DNA of 55,187 nucleotides from Pseudomonadota bacterium (GTDB taxonomy: Bacteria > Pseudomonadota > Gammaproteobacteria > Xanthomonadales > Xanthomonadaceae), in NCBI GenBank assembly GCA_023394655.1, contig JAEXAG010000154.1, forward strand, positions 1 to 55,187, read 5' to 3'. Position numbers and translations under genes: made by a program. Shown here piece after piece: positions 31,603 to 40,813 of the stretch. Numbering within the stretch: the first letter of the stretch is position 1; each line of letters opens with the position of its first letter. Under the pieces are notes generated by a model. The model was not told where the DNA came from. It worked only from the letters and a program-made list of their open reading frames with translations, and made no database searches.

Positions 31603-32169
31603 ATGGAACGACGCAAACGCAGACTGCCGCTCCGGCCCATCGGATGGCTGTTGTTCGCACTCTTCCTGGCGTGGGCGTGGCGGCAGCCGTGGGCTGAAGC
31701 CCTGCGCCTGTCTTGGGCGCTTTCTCGCATGGACCCGCCCGTCGCGTTGCCGGTGCCGGTCGAGGGCGTGGCCGCCCGGCGCATCGCCGATACCTGGGGC
31801 GCGGCGCGCAGCGGCGGCCGCCGACACGAGGGCGTGGACATCTTCGCCGCACGCGGCACGCCGGTGCGCGCCAGCACCCGCGGCGTGGTCTCCGGCGTGC
31901 GCGAAGGCGGACTGGGCGGACGCCAGGTGTGGCTGATCGGCCCCGCCGGCGAGCGCCACTATTACGCGCACCTGGAGGGTTTCGCGCCCGGCCTGCAGCG
32001 CATGGACATCGTCGAGCCGGGGGATCTGCTCGGCTTCGTCGGCGACAGCGGCAACGCCCGCGGCACGCCGCCGCACCTGCATTACGGCATCTATGGCGGC
32101 AGCGGGGCCTACAATCCGTGGCCCCTGCTGCAGGCTGCCGCCGATGCCGACGGAAAACCACGCCGCTGA
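31603..32169 (+). CDS. Membrane-anchored M23 family metallopeptidase
   Basis: This 188-residue protein has a short basic N-terminus, one hydrophobic segment (about 12-28) and a periplasmic LytM/peptidase_M23 domain. Zinc and catalytic residues are present: His75 and Asp79 in RRHEGVDIFA, His123 in HYYAHL, and His158/His160 in HLHY. It is therefore likely to be an active peptidoglycan endopeptidase rather than a degenerate EnvC-type activator. The ATG lies 44 nt after rnhB, and the end overlaps chrA by 26 nt. Its small size and link to chrA are unusual. Confidence 0.85.
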   Translation: MERRKRRLPLRPIGWLLFALFLAWAWRQPWAEALRLSWALSRMDPPVALPVPVEGVAARRIADTWGAARSGGRRHEGVDIFAARGTPVRASTRGVVSGVREGGLGGRQVWLIGPAGERHYYAHLEGFAPGLQRMDIVEPGDLLGFVGDSGNARGTPPHLHYGIYGGSGAYNPWPLLQAAADADGKPRR

Positions 32170-33412
32170 CAACTTGCACCCCGCCCGTCCCGGCTTCGCC
32201 GAGGCCCTGCGCTGGTGGTTCAAGCTCGGCTGCATCAGCTTCGGCGGCCCGGCCGGGCAGATCGCGCTGATGCATGACGAAATGGTCGAGCGCCGGCGCT
32301 GGATCGACGAGGAAGGCTTCGTCCGCGCCCTCAACTACTGCATGCTGCTGCCCGGCCCAGAGGCCCAGCAGCTGGCGACCTATATCGGCTGGCGATTGCA
32401 CGGCGTCCGCGGCGGCGTGGCGGCCGGCGCGCTGTTCATCCTGCCCTCGCTGCTGCTGTTCCTGCTGCTTTCATGGGCCTACGTGGTCTGGCAGCACGTC
32501 CCCGCCGTCGAACATGCGATGGCAGGACTCCGGCCTGTGGTGGTGGCGATCATCGCGATGGCCGCCTGGCGACTCGGCCGGCGGATGCTCAAGCGGCCGG
32601 CGCACTGGACGATCGCCGCGGGCGGATTCATCGGGCTGGCGTGGCTGGGGCTGCCCTTCCCGCTTTTGGTGGCCCTTGCCGCCGCCGCGGGGGCGCTGCT
32701 GCTGCGCCCTGGCGCTTCCCGGGCTCCGCCGCCGTCCTCGCCGCGCGCCGGCGCACCCAGCCCCTGGCGATTGCTGCCGAAAGCACTGCTGGCCTGTGCC
32801 TTTCTCTGGGGGATGGCCTTCGTGCTGCTGCCGGCGGGCACGCTGGCGACGATGGCGCTGTTTTTCACCCAGGCCGCCTTCCTCACCTTCGGCGGGGCAT
32901 ATGCGGTGCTGCCCTACATCGATGCCGCGGCGGTCGGCCGCTACGGCTGGCTGGCGCCGGGGCAGATGCTGGATGGCCTGGCGCTTGGCGAAACCACGCC
33001 CGGGCCATTGATCATGATCGTCACCTTCGTCGGCTTCGTCGGTGCCTGGAACCTGGGCGAGGGCGACCTCGGCATGGCGCTGGCCGGCGGACTGGTGGCA
33101 ACGCTGTTCACCTTCATCCCCAGCTTCCTGCTGGTGCTCGCCGGCGCGCCGCTGGTCGAGGCCAGCGGACGCCACTCGCGGCTGGACGCGCCGCTGGCCG
33201 GCATCGGGGCGGTCGTCATCGGTGTCATCGCCCACCTCGCCTTCCGCTTCGGCAATTCCACGTTCCGGCCGGATGGTCGCTTCGACCCCTTCGCCCTGCT
33301 GCTGGCGGTGATGGCGCTCCTGGCGATGGCGCGGTGGCGCATCGGTGTGCTGCCGCTGATGGTGGCCGGCGTGCTGGCCGGACTGGCGCGGCATCTGTTC
33401 TCGCCTGGTTGA
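32144..33412 (+). CDS. chrA: ChrA family chromate transporter, two-domain
   Basis: ChrA is an inner-membrane chromate efflux protein of the CHR superfamily. The 422 residues contain two homologous CHR halves. The first has FKLGCISFGGPAGQIALMHDE and LPGPEAQQLATYIGW. The second, after a Pro/Ala-rich linker (near 190-205), has FFTQAAFLTFGGAYAVLPYI and GETTPGPLIMIVTFVGF. About ten hydrophobic segments are visible. The proposed start is the ATG at 32144, inside the M23 gene. No chromate regulator (ChrB) is nearby, so the substrate is a family-based guess. Confidence 0.88.
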   Translation: MPTENHAADNLHPARPGFAEALRWWFKLGCISFGGPAGQIALMHDEMVERRRWIDEEGFVRALNYCMLLPGPEAQQLATYIGWRLHGVRGGVAAGALFILPSLLLFLLLSWAYVVWQHVPAVEHAMAGLRPVVVAIIAMAAWRLGRRMLKRPAHWTIAAGGFIGLAWLGLPFPLLVALAAAAGALLLRPGASRAPPPSSPRAGAPSPWRLLPKALLACAFLWGMAFVLLPAGTLATMALFFTQAAFLTFGGAYAVLPYIDAAAVGRYGWLAPGQMLDGLALGETTPGPLIMIVTFVGFVGAWNLGEGDLGMALAGGLVATLFTFIPSFLLVLAGAPLVEASGRHSRLDAPLAGIGAVVIGVIAHLAFRFGNSTFRPDGRFDPFALLLAVMALLAMARWRIGVLPLMVAGVLAGLARHLFSPG

Positions 33413-33452
33413 GGCCGGGCGCGTTAGCATCGCTCCATTGCGCGGAGGACAC

Positions 33453-33878
33453 ATGGACAAGCGTTTCTGGATCTGCGGCATCGTCATGAGCATCGCGGCG
33501 ATGGTGCTGGATTTCCTCATCCACGGCCTGCTGCTGCGCGCCGATTACGCGGCGCTGGCGGCGGAAGGATTCGTGCGCGGGGAGGCCGATGGCAGCCGCT
33601 ACCTGCCGTGGATGCTCCTCGCCCACGTCTTCATCGGCTTCGGGCTGACCTGGCTCTACCGGATGCTGCATCCGCGCGCGGGCAGCACGCCGGGCCAGGG
33701 GCTTCGCTTCGGCGCGGCGGTAGCGGCCACGGCCACCATTCCCGGCTACCTCGTCCATTACGCCGTCCAGCCGTGGCCACCGGGACTGGTGGCGAAGCAG
33801 GTCATCGCCAGCACCATCGCGATAATCCTGCTGGGCCTGCTGCTCTCGTGGCTGCAGCCGCGGCGCACCGCACTGTGA
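33453..33878 (+). CDS. Small hypothetical membrane protein, four helices
   Basis: I do not recognise a named family with certainty. The 141 residues form about four hydrophobic helices: near 5-25, 48-65, 82-100 and 112-132. A polar loop (EGFVRGEADGSRY) lies between the first two, and the C-terminus is basic. GCGGAGGAC is an excellent ribosome binding site ahead of the ATG at 33453. A weak TAGCAT -10 lies upstream in the gap after chrA. A lipoprotein gene follows after 8 nt, so the two are probably co-transcribed. Confidence 0.75.
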   Translation: MDKRFWICGIVMSIAAMVLDFLIHGLLLRADYAALAAEGFVRGEADGSRYLPWMLLAHVFIGFGLTWLYRMLHPRAGSTPGQGLRFGAAVAATATIPGYLVHYAVQPWPPGLVAKQVIASTIAIILLGLLLSWLQPRRTAL

Positions 33879-33886
33879 GCAGATCG

Positions 33887-34588
33887 ATGAAGCACGCCTT
33901 CTTGCGCATTTCGGCCCCGATTGCCGCCTGCGTGCTCGCCGCATCGCTGGCCGCTTGCGGCGGCAGCGATTCACCGCGATCCGGCACTTCCGGGTCCGAC
34001 GCGAACACGCCCGGCGCTTCCGGATTGCCGACGCCCGATTCCGCCGGCGGATCGATCACCGGAATGCCCGACGCCGGCCCCGGCGCACCGACCGATCTCG
34101 GCACGCCGCCGGAACCCGAAGCCCCGCCTGAAGCGGAGACTGGCAGCGAACTCGATCCGGAAGCCCCGGCGGAAGCCGAGCCGGGCACCCCGTCCCCCGT
34201 CGAGGAGGCCGGCGACGGCCCGGGCGCGGATGCCGCCGTGCAACTGGTGCGCGATTACTACGCCGCCATCAACCAGCGCCAGTTCGATCGCGCCTACCAG
34301 CTGTGGAGCGGTGCCGGCGCGGCCAGCGGCCAGAGCCCCGCGCAATTCGCGCTCGGGTTCGCGGACACGCGCGGGGTATCGGTGCAGATCGGGCGACCGG
34401 GCCGCATCGACCCGGGGGCCGGCCAGCGCCGCATCGAAGTGCCGGTGCAGCTGTCCGCCACCCGCCAGGATGGCAGCGAGGTCCGCTACATCGGCAGCTA
34501 CGTCCTGCATCGCACGGTGGTCGATGGCGCGAGCGCGGCGCAGCGCGGTTGGCGGATCGAGTCCGCCTCGCTGAAGGAGCTCCGCTGA
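33887..34588 (+). CDS. Putative lipoprotein with acidic proline-rich linker
   Basis: The 233 residues start with a lipoprotein signal ending in LAAC (Cys24). A disordered region of about 85 residues follows, rich in Pro, Glu, Gly and Ser (for example GTPPEPEAPPEAETG). A folded C-terminal domain of about 120 residues (DAAVQLVRDYYAAINQRQFDRAYQLW...) resembles the NTF2-like/SnoaL-type fold of some bacterial lipoproteins, an impression only. The cargo and role are unknown. It sits at the outer or inner membrane facing the periplasm. It converges on the SET-domain gene, with a small hairpin (stem AAGCGCC/GGCGCTT, 34589-34609) between them. Confidence 0.75.
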   Translation: MKHAFLRISAPIAACVLAASLAACGGSDSPRSGTSGSDANTPGASGLPTPDSAGGSITGMPDAGPGAPTDLGTPPEPEAPPEAETGSELDPEAPAEAEPGTPSPVEEAGDGPGADAAVQLVRDYYAAINQRQFDRAYQLWSGAGAASGQSPAQFALGFADTRGVSVQIGRPGRIDPGAGQRRIEVPVQLSATRQDGSEVRYIGSYVLHRTVVDGASAAQRGWRIESASLKELR

Positions 34589-34631
34589 AAGCGCCTGCTC
34601 GGGGCGCTTGATTCCTGCTTGAAGCCGCGCC

Positions 34632-35129
34632 TCAGGTCGCCGCCTTGCGCCTGCGCTTGGGTTGCAGCAGGGTGCCGGTGCAGTTCTCGTTGCCGCAACG
34701 GCAACCCCAGAGCTTCTTGAGGGCGGGGGTATGCGGCTCGTCGAGCACGATGCCGTAGTTGTAGGACAGCTCCTCGCCGGCGGCGATGTCGCGGATCGCC
34801 TCGATGTAGATCTTGTCCTTGTGCTTGCGGCCCTTCTCGTCCTTGTACAGCACCGCCTCGCAGTTGGGCGCGCAACTGTGGTTGATCCAGCGGCCGATGT
34901 TGCCCTCGACATTGGCGTCGATGACGTACTCGTCGTTGAGGGTGAACAGGAAGGTGTGGCCGTTTTCCTCGAGGCCGCCGTACTGGTTGTCGACATCGGC
35001 GTGGCTGCGCAGGAAGCCCTTGTAGCGGATCACCTGCTCGCCCTTGGCGATCGCCTCGGTGGCGAACACGCCGTTGCCGTGGATGTCCGACTTGCGGCGT
35101 TCGATCTTGCGGGTTTTCTTGCGGGCCAT
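34632..35129 (-). CDS. SET domain protein (putative lysine methyltransferase)
   Basis: This 165-residue protein is a compact SET domain of the kind usually linked to eukaryotic histone methyltransferases. It begins with a basic MARKKTRKIERRKSD. The SET motifs are seen as GNGVFATEAIAKGE, RWINHSCAPNCEA and GEELSYNYG. A post-SET zinc cluster CRCGNENCTG follows, then a basic tail KRRRKAAT. It would use S-adenosylmethionine to methylate lysines, perhaps on ribosomal or DNA-binding proteins; the target is unknown. The ATG at 35129 starts the basic segment. A CACAAT (minus, 35157-35162) may be its -10. It is divergent from the suf regulator. Confidence 0.88.
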   Translation of the reverse strand: MARKKTRKIERRKSDIHGNGVFATEAIAKGEQVIRYKGFLRSHADVDNQYGGLEENGHTFLFTLNDEYVIDANVEGNIGRWINHSCAPNCEAVLYKDEKGRKHKDKIYIEAIRDIAAGEELSYNYGIVLDEPHTPALKKLWGCRCGNENCTGTLLQPKRRRKAAT

Positions 35130-35208
35130 CGGGACTGGATCTGCGGGAGACGGCCCATTGTGGCGCAAAACCGTCGATGCGCCGACCCTGCTCGCCGACG
35201 CGCGGTGT

Positions 35209-35237
35209 TTGTCGCCGGGGCCGTCAAAGCGTACAAT
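35209..35237 (+). promoter_or_regulatory. Promoter of the suf operon
   Basis: TTGTCG (35209-35214), exactly 17 bp and then TACAAT (35232-35237) make a good sigma70-type promoter with a 29-nt leader. The regulator encoded by the first gene is likely to act here, but no clear palindrome was recognised. Confidence 0.65.
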
Positions 35238-35266
35238 TCCGGTACTGATTCAATCCGCCCGCCGCC

Positions 35267-35719
35267 ATGCTTCGCGTCGCCAAGCTCACCGATTACGCCA
35301 CCCTGGTCATGACGGTGCTCGCCACGCGGCCGGGCGAGGTGGTGAACGCGAACGAACTGGCCGAAGCCGCCGGCATCGAAGTGCCCACCGCCTCCAAGGT
35401 GCTGAAGCCGCTGGCCCAGGCCGGCATGCTCGAAGGCATCCGCGGCGCGGGAGGCGGCTACCGGCTGGCGCGCGACGCCCGCGACATCTCGCTGGCCGAC
35501 ATCGTCGAGGCGATGGAAGGCCCGCTGGCGATGACCGAATGCAGCACCCATGACGGGCATTGCGGCATCGAGGATTCCTGTGGCGTTCGCGGCAACTGGC
35601 AACGCATCAACGACGTGGTGGCCGATGCACTTCGCGCCATCAGCCTGCACGAGATGGCCCACGGCGAGCCCGTCGGCCACGCGCGCAGGCGCATTCCCGC
35701 CCGCCTCGCGCTGGCCTGA
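35267..35719 (+). CDS. Rrf2-family SUF Fe-S assembly regulator (IscR-like)
   Basis: This 150-residue transcription factor of the Rrf2 family carries an N-terminal winged helix (LTDYATLVMTVLA, then ASKVLKPLAQAGMLEGIRGAGGGYRLAR). Three cysteines, Cys92, Cys99 and Cys105, are spaced much like the [2Fe-2S] ligands of IscR. It heads the suf genes and is co-directional, so it probably senses Fe-S status and controls the operon. It resembles the gammaproteobacterial SUF regulators of Xanthomonas type rather than the unrelated cyanobacterial SufR. sufB starts 10 nt later. Confidence 0.9.
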   Translation: MLRVAKLTDYATLVMTVLATRPGEVVNANELAEAAGIEVPTASKVLKPLAQAGMLEGIRGAGGGYRLARDARDISLADIVEAMEGPLAMTECSTHDGHCGIEDSCGVRGNWQRINDVVADALRAISLHEMAHGEPVGHARRRIPARLALA

Positions 35720-35729
35720 GGACAACCCG

Positions 35730-37205
35730 ATGAACGCACGACCCGAAACCGAACCCGTCGCCACCGCCACGGAGAACGCCGAGATCCACGCCCAGCTGGG
35801 CCGCAAGTACGAAGCCGGCTTCATCACCGAGATCGAAAGCGAAAGCCTGCCGCCGGGGCTCGACGAGGACATCATCCGCGCGCTCTCCGCCAAGAAGGAA
35901 GAACCGGAGTGGATGACCGAGTGGCGGCTGGCCGCCTATCGCCACTGGCTGACCATGCCGATGCCGGAATGGGCGAAGCTTTCCATCGCGCCGATCGATT
36001 TCCAGGCGCTGTCCTACTACTCTGCACCGAAGGGCCCGAAGTACAAATCGCTGGACGAAGTCCCGAAGGAACTGATCGAAACCTACGACAAGCTCGGCGT
36101 GCCGTTGCACGAGCGCGCCAGGCTGGCCGGCGTGGCGGTGGATGCCGTGTTCGATTCGGTCTCGGTCGGCACCACCTTCCGCAAGGAACTGGCGGAGAAG
36201 GGCATCATCTTCTGCTCGATGTCGGAAGCGATCAAGGATCATCCGGAGCTGGTGAGGCAGTACCTCGGCACGGTGGTGCCGGTGGGCGACAACTTCTTCG
36301 CGGCGCTGAACTCGGCGGTGTTTTCCGATGGCAGCTTCGTGTTCATCCCCAAGGGCGTGCGCTGCCCGATGGAGCTGTCCACCTACTTCCGCATCAATGC
36401 CGGCCACACCGGCCAGTTCGAGCGCACGCTGATCATCTGCGAGGACCAAGCCTACGTCAGCTACCTGGAAGGCTGCACCGCGCCGATGCGCGACGAGAAC
36501 CAGCTGCACGCGGCCGTGGTGGAGCTGGTCGCGCTGGAAGACGCCGAGATCAAGTATTCGACCGTGCAGAACTGGTATCCGGGCGACGAGAACGGCGTCG
36601 GCGGCATCTACAACTTCGTCACCAAGCGCGCCGAATGTCGCGGCGACCGCAGCAAGGTGATCTGGACCCAGGTGGAAACCGGCAGCGCCATCACCTGGAA
36701 GTACCCCAGCTGCGTACTGCTGGGCGATGACAGCAGCGGCGAGTTCCATTCCGTCGCGCTGACCCACCACCGCCAGCAGGCCGACACCGGTACCAAGATG
36801 ATCCACGTCGGCAAGCGCACCAAGAGCAAGATCGTCTCCAAGGGCATCAGTGCGGGGCACGGGCAGAACACCTACCGCGGGCTGGTCAAGGTGGCGAAGA
36901 GCGCCGAGGGCGCGCGCAACCACACCCAGTGCGACAGCCTGCTGATCGGCAAGAAATGCGGTGCCCACACCTTCCCCTACATCGAGGTGCGGCGGCCCGA
37001 TGCCACGGTGGAGCACGAAGCGACCACCTCCAAGATCAGCGACGACCAGTTGTTCTACTGCCGTGCCCGCGGCATCGGCGAGGAGGACGCGGTGTCGATG
37101 ATCGTCGACGGCTTCTGCAAGCAGGTCTTCCGCGAACTGCCGATGGAGTTCGCAGTGGAAGCCAAGAAGCTGCTGGAAGTTTCGCTGGAAGGGGCGGTGG
37201 GATGA
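35730..37205 (+). CDS. sufB: Fe-S cluster scaffold protein SufB
   Basis: SufB is the scaffold subunit of the SufBC2D complex where [4Fe-4S] clusters form. The 491 residues are of usual length. The family pattern includes FRINAGHTGQFERTLIICED, EGCTAPMRDENQLHAAVVEL and TKRAECRGDRSKVIWTQVETGSAITWKYPSCVL. The C-terminal CGAHTFPYIEV and HEATTSKISDDQLFYCRARG are also present, with the conserved Cys. GAGGACAA precedes the ATG. Its stop overlaps the next ATG. Confidence 0.97.
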   Translation: MNARPETEPVATATENAEIHAQLGRKYEAGFITEIESESLPPGLDEDIIRALSAKKEEPEWMTEWRLAAYRHWLTMPMPEWAKLSIAPIDFQALSYYSAPKGPKYKSLDEVPKELIETYDKLGVPLHERARLAGVAVDAVFDSVSVGTTFRKELAEKGIIFCSMSEAIKDHPELVRQYLGTVVPVGDNFFAALNSAVFSDGSFVFIPKGVRCPMELSTYFRINAGHTGQFERTLIICEDQAYVSYLEGCTAPMRDENQLHAAVVELVALEDAEIKYSTVQNWYPGDENGVGGIYNFVTKRAECRGDRSKVIWTQVETGSAITWKYPSCVLLGDDSSGEFHSVALTHHRQQADTGTKMIHVGKRTKSKIVSKGISAGHGQNTYRGLVKVAKSAEGARNHTQCDSLLIGKKCGAHTFPYIEVRRPDATVEHEATTSKISDDQLFYCRARGIGEEDAVSMIVDGFCKQVFRELPMEFAVEAKKLLEVSLEGAVG

Positions 37206-37543
37206 AGCTCCGCCCCGCGCAACGGACGGCTTGGCGCGCCGAAATGCGGGCGGCCGGCAATGCCACGCGCAGTGGCCGATTGGATCGCGCATTCGCGCAC
37301 CTCGAACGTGCGCACGTGATCGGCCAGCGCAACGTCGCCGCGCACACGCTGTCGCATCTGGGCATGCTGCGGATCGGCTTCGCCAGACGCGATTTTCGCG
37401 AGATCTTCGGCCAGTTGCTGCGAATTCCGGCAGCACTGACCAAGACCCTGATCTGGGTGCCGCGCGGCAATACCGGGGGCGCCAACGTCAGCGCCTTCCA
37501 GCCGATGCCGGTACCCGACGACCTCAAACCCTACGTGAACTGA
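37202..37543 (+). CDS. DUF3703 family protein within the suf operon
   Basis: This 113-residue basic soluble protein shows the pattern of DUF3703: a helix with FAHLERAHVIGQRN, conserved His in HTLSHLGMLRIGF, then GQLLRIPAALTK and the signature PRGNTGGANVSAFQPMPVP. Its function is unknown. The ATG overlaps the sufB stop (ATGA) and its own stop is 2 nt before sufC, so it is translated as part of the suf series. This tight placement suggests a role connected with cluster assembly, an inference only. Conserved His and Cys-free composition argue against it being an Fe-S protein itself. Confidence 0.85.
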   Translation: MKLRPAQRTAWRAEMRAAGNATRSGRLDRAFAHLERAHVIGQRNVAAHTLSHLGMLRIGFARRDFREIFGQLLRIPAALTKTLIWVPRGNTGGANVSAFQPMPVPDDLKPYVN

Positions 37544-37545
37544 CC

Positions 37546-38310
<765 letters not shown>

Positions 38311-38311
38311 C

Positions 38312-39544
38312 ATGGCCGCCCTGCTCGACTCCCTGCTCGCCGGCCGCGACGATGCCGCCGCCGGCGCGATCCGCCAGGCCGGCCTGCCCGGTCCGCGATC
38401 GGAAGCGTGGAAATACACCTCGCTGCGTGCGCTGGAACGCCGTGCGTTCGTTCCGGCCACCGCGCCGCGCGTCGATCCGGCCTTGATCGCCGGCATCCCG
38501 ACGCCGCGACTGGTGTTCGCCAACGGTCATTTCGATGCCGCGCTGTCCGACCTCGCCGGCCTGCCGGAAGGCATCAGGGTCGAACACGAGGTTGACGATG
38601 CCCGGATCGCCATCGAGGCCCACGAGACCCCATGGCAGCCGGCCGGCGATGCGGTGTTCACCAATCTCAATGCATTGCTCGCCGGGCAGGGCGTGCACAT
38701 CCGCGCCGACGTCGGCACCGATGCCACCGTGCACCTCGTAAGCCTGAACATCGCCGATTGCGAGGACCGCGCCATCCATCTGCGGCATTCGGTGCAGGTG
38801 GCGGAATCCGCATCGCTGCGGCTGGTCGAACACCAGTTGGGCGATGCCGGGCACGCCAACCTCGACAACAGCCGCATCGACGTGGCGCTCGCGGCCGGTG
38901 CCCGCCTCGCCCACCTGCGGGTGCAGGACGATGGCCCGCGCGCGACGCGCTTCCTGCGCAGCGAAGTGCGATTGGCCGCGGATGCGCAATACCGCCGCCT
39001 CGATCTCGAACTCGGCGCGGCGCTTTCCCGGCACGAACTCGACATCCGCCTGGAGGGCGAAGCCGCCCACGCCAGCGCCGGCGGCGTACTGCTGGCGGGT
39101 GGTCGCCGGCACCTGGATACACGGCTCGGTATCCACCACATCGCCCGCGACACCACCAGCGACCTGCCCTGGCGCGGCCTGGCCGAAGGCCGCGCGCGCG
39201 TGGCCTTCCATGGCGGCATCCGCATCGAAGCCGGTGCCGATGGCAGCGAAGCGGACCTGCAGAACCGCAACCTGCTGCTGTCCGAAGACGCGGAGATCGA
39301 CACCCAGCCGGTGCTGGTGATCCACGCCGACGAAGTGAAGGCGGCGCACGGCGCGACCGTCGGCCAGCTGGATGCCAATGCGCTGTTCTACCTGCGCTCG
39401 CGCGGGCTGCCCGAGCCGGATGCACGTCGCATCCTCACCGCCGCGTTCTGCCGCAGCGTGTTGTCGCGGGTGGAAGATGCCGCGCTGGCCGCGCTCCTCG
39501 AGCGCCGGCTGGACGACGCACTGGCGCGGATGCAGGCGGCATGA
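38312..39544 (+). CDS. sufD: Fe-S assembly protein SufD
   Basis: SufD pairs with SufB on two SufC subunits and is needed for iron entry. The 410 residues begin with a helical region with the typical EAWKYTSLRALE. A right-handed beta-helix follows (for example HHIARDTTSDLPWRGL and the later VLVIHADEVKAAHGATVGQLDANALFYLRSRGL, read between 39310 and 39410). The conserved His of HGATVG is kept. The end overlaps sufS by 4 nt. Confidence 0.95.
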   Translation: MAALLDSLLAGRDDAAAGAIRQAGLPGPRSEAWKYTSLRALERRAFVPATAPRVDPALIAGIPTPRLVFANGHFDAALSDLAGLPEGIRVEHEVDDARIAIEAHETPWQPAGDAVFTNLNALLAGQGVHIRADVGTDATVHLVSLNIADCEDRAIHLRHSVQVAESASLRLVEHQLGDAGHANLDNSRIDVALAAGARLAHLRVQDDGPRATRFLRSEVRLAADAQYRRLDLELGAALSRHELDIRLEGEAAHASAGGVLLAGGRRHLDTRLGIHHIARDTTSDLPWRGLAEGRARVAFHGGIRIEAGADGSEADLQNRNLLLSEDAEIDTQPVLVIHADEVKAAHGATVGQLDANALFYLRSRGLPEPDARRILTAAFCRSVLSRVEDAALAALLERRLDDALARMQAA

Positions 39545-40764
39545 GCGCCATCGACTGGAACGCCGTGCGCGCGGATTTCCCGCTGCTGAGCCGCGAGGTG
39601 CATGGCAAGCCGCTGGTGTACCTGGATTCGGCCAATACCAGCCAGAAGCCGCGCCAGGTCATCGAGTGCGTGGATGCGTTCTATCGCCGCCACAACGCCA
39701 ACGTCAGCCGCGCGGTGCACCAGCTCGGCAGCGAGGCGACCGAGCAGTACGAGGGCGCGCGCGGCAAGCTCGCGGCCTTCCTCAAGGTGCGTCGCGAGGA
39801 TCTGGTACTGACCAGCGGCACCACCTTCGCCATCAACCTGGTCGCCTATTCGTGGGCGCTGCCGCGCTTGAAGGCCGGCGACGTGATCCTGCTCTCGCGC
39901 ATGGAACACCACGCCAACATCGTGCCCTGGCAGCTGGTGGCCGAACGCAGCGGCGCGACGATCCGCGTGGCCGAGCTCACGCCCGATGGCGCGCTGGACA
40001 TGGACGCGCTGCACAAGGCGATGAGCGCGGACGTGAAGCTGCTCGGCCTTGCCCACGTCAGCAACGTGCTGGGCACGGTCAACCCGGTTCGCGAAATCTG
40101 CAGGGAAGCACGCAAGCGCGGCATCGTCACCGTCATCGACGGTTCGCAGGCCGCCCCGCACATGCCGCTGGACGTGCCGGCCATCGACTGCGATTTCTAC
40201 GTCGGCACCGGCCACAAGCTGTGCGGCCCGACCGGCACCGGCTTCCTCTGGGCCCGCCGCGGCATGCTGGCCGAGATGCCGCCATTCATCGGCGGTGGCG
40301 AAATGATCAAGGAAGTCCGCTTCGACGGCTCCGTGTTCAACGATCCGCCGCACAAGTTCGAAGCCGGCACGCCCAACATCGCCGGCCACGTCGGGCTGGG
40401 CACGGCGGTGGACTATCTGGCGGGCATCGGCATGGAGGCGATCCAGGCCCGCGAGGCGGATCTGCTGGCGCATGCCACCGAGGCGATGTCCGCCATCGAC
40501 GGGCTGCGGGTGATCGGCACCGCGCCGGGCAAGGCGGCGATCATCTCGTTCCTGATCGACGGCACCCACGCCCACGACCTTGCCACCCTGCTCGATCTCG
40601 AAGGCGTCGCCGTGCGCTCCGGCCAGCACTGCGCGCATCCGCTGCTGCAGTTCTTCGGCGTCACCGCCACCTGCCGCGCATCGCTGGCCTTCTACAACAC
40701 GCACGAGGATGTTGATGCGCTGGTGGCGGCGATCCACAAGGTCCGCAAGCTGCTGGTGGCGTGA
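39541..40764 (+). CDS. sufS: Cysteine desulfurase SufS
   Basis: SufS is a PLP enzyme that takes sulfur from cysteine for cluster assembly. The 407 residues contain YLDSANTSQKP, the PLP-lysine region GTGHKLCGPTG (Lys226) and the active-site Cys364 in VRSGQHCAHPLL. This is the class II desulfurase pattern. The ATG overlaps the sufD stop. No sufE or sufU gene follows, so its sulfur acceptor must be encoded elsewhere or be different. Confidence 0.96.
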   Translation: MSAIDWNAVRADFPLLSREVHGKPLVYLDSANTSQKPRQVIECVDAFYRRHNANVSRAVHQLGSEATEQYEGARGKLAAFLKVRREDLVLTSGTTFAINLVAYSWALPRLKAGDVILLSRMEHHANIVPWQLVAERSGATIRVAELTPDGALDMDALHKAMSADVKLLGLAHVSNVLGTVNPVREICREARKRGIVTVIDGSQAAPHMPLDVPAIDCDFYVGTGHKLCGPTGTGFLWARRGMLAEMPPFIGGGEMIKEVRFDGSVFNDPPHKFEAGTPNIAGHVGLGTAVDYLAGIGMEAIQAREADLLAHATEAMSAIDGLRVIGTAPGKAAIISFLIDGTHAHDLATLLDLEGVAVRSGQHCAHPLLQFFGVTATCRASLAFYNTHEDVDALVAAIHKVRKLLVA

Positions 40765-40813
40765 CACACTGCGTCCCGCAACCTTCCAACCTGCCCTTGT
40801 CGCTGCCCGCCCC

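Noticed and set aside
34589..34609. Hairpin between the lipoprotein and SET genes as a strong terminator
   Set aside because: The 7-bp stem has a large loop and no T tract on either strand, so it was only mentioned in the gene entry.
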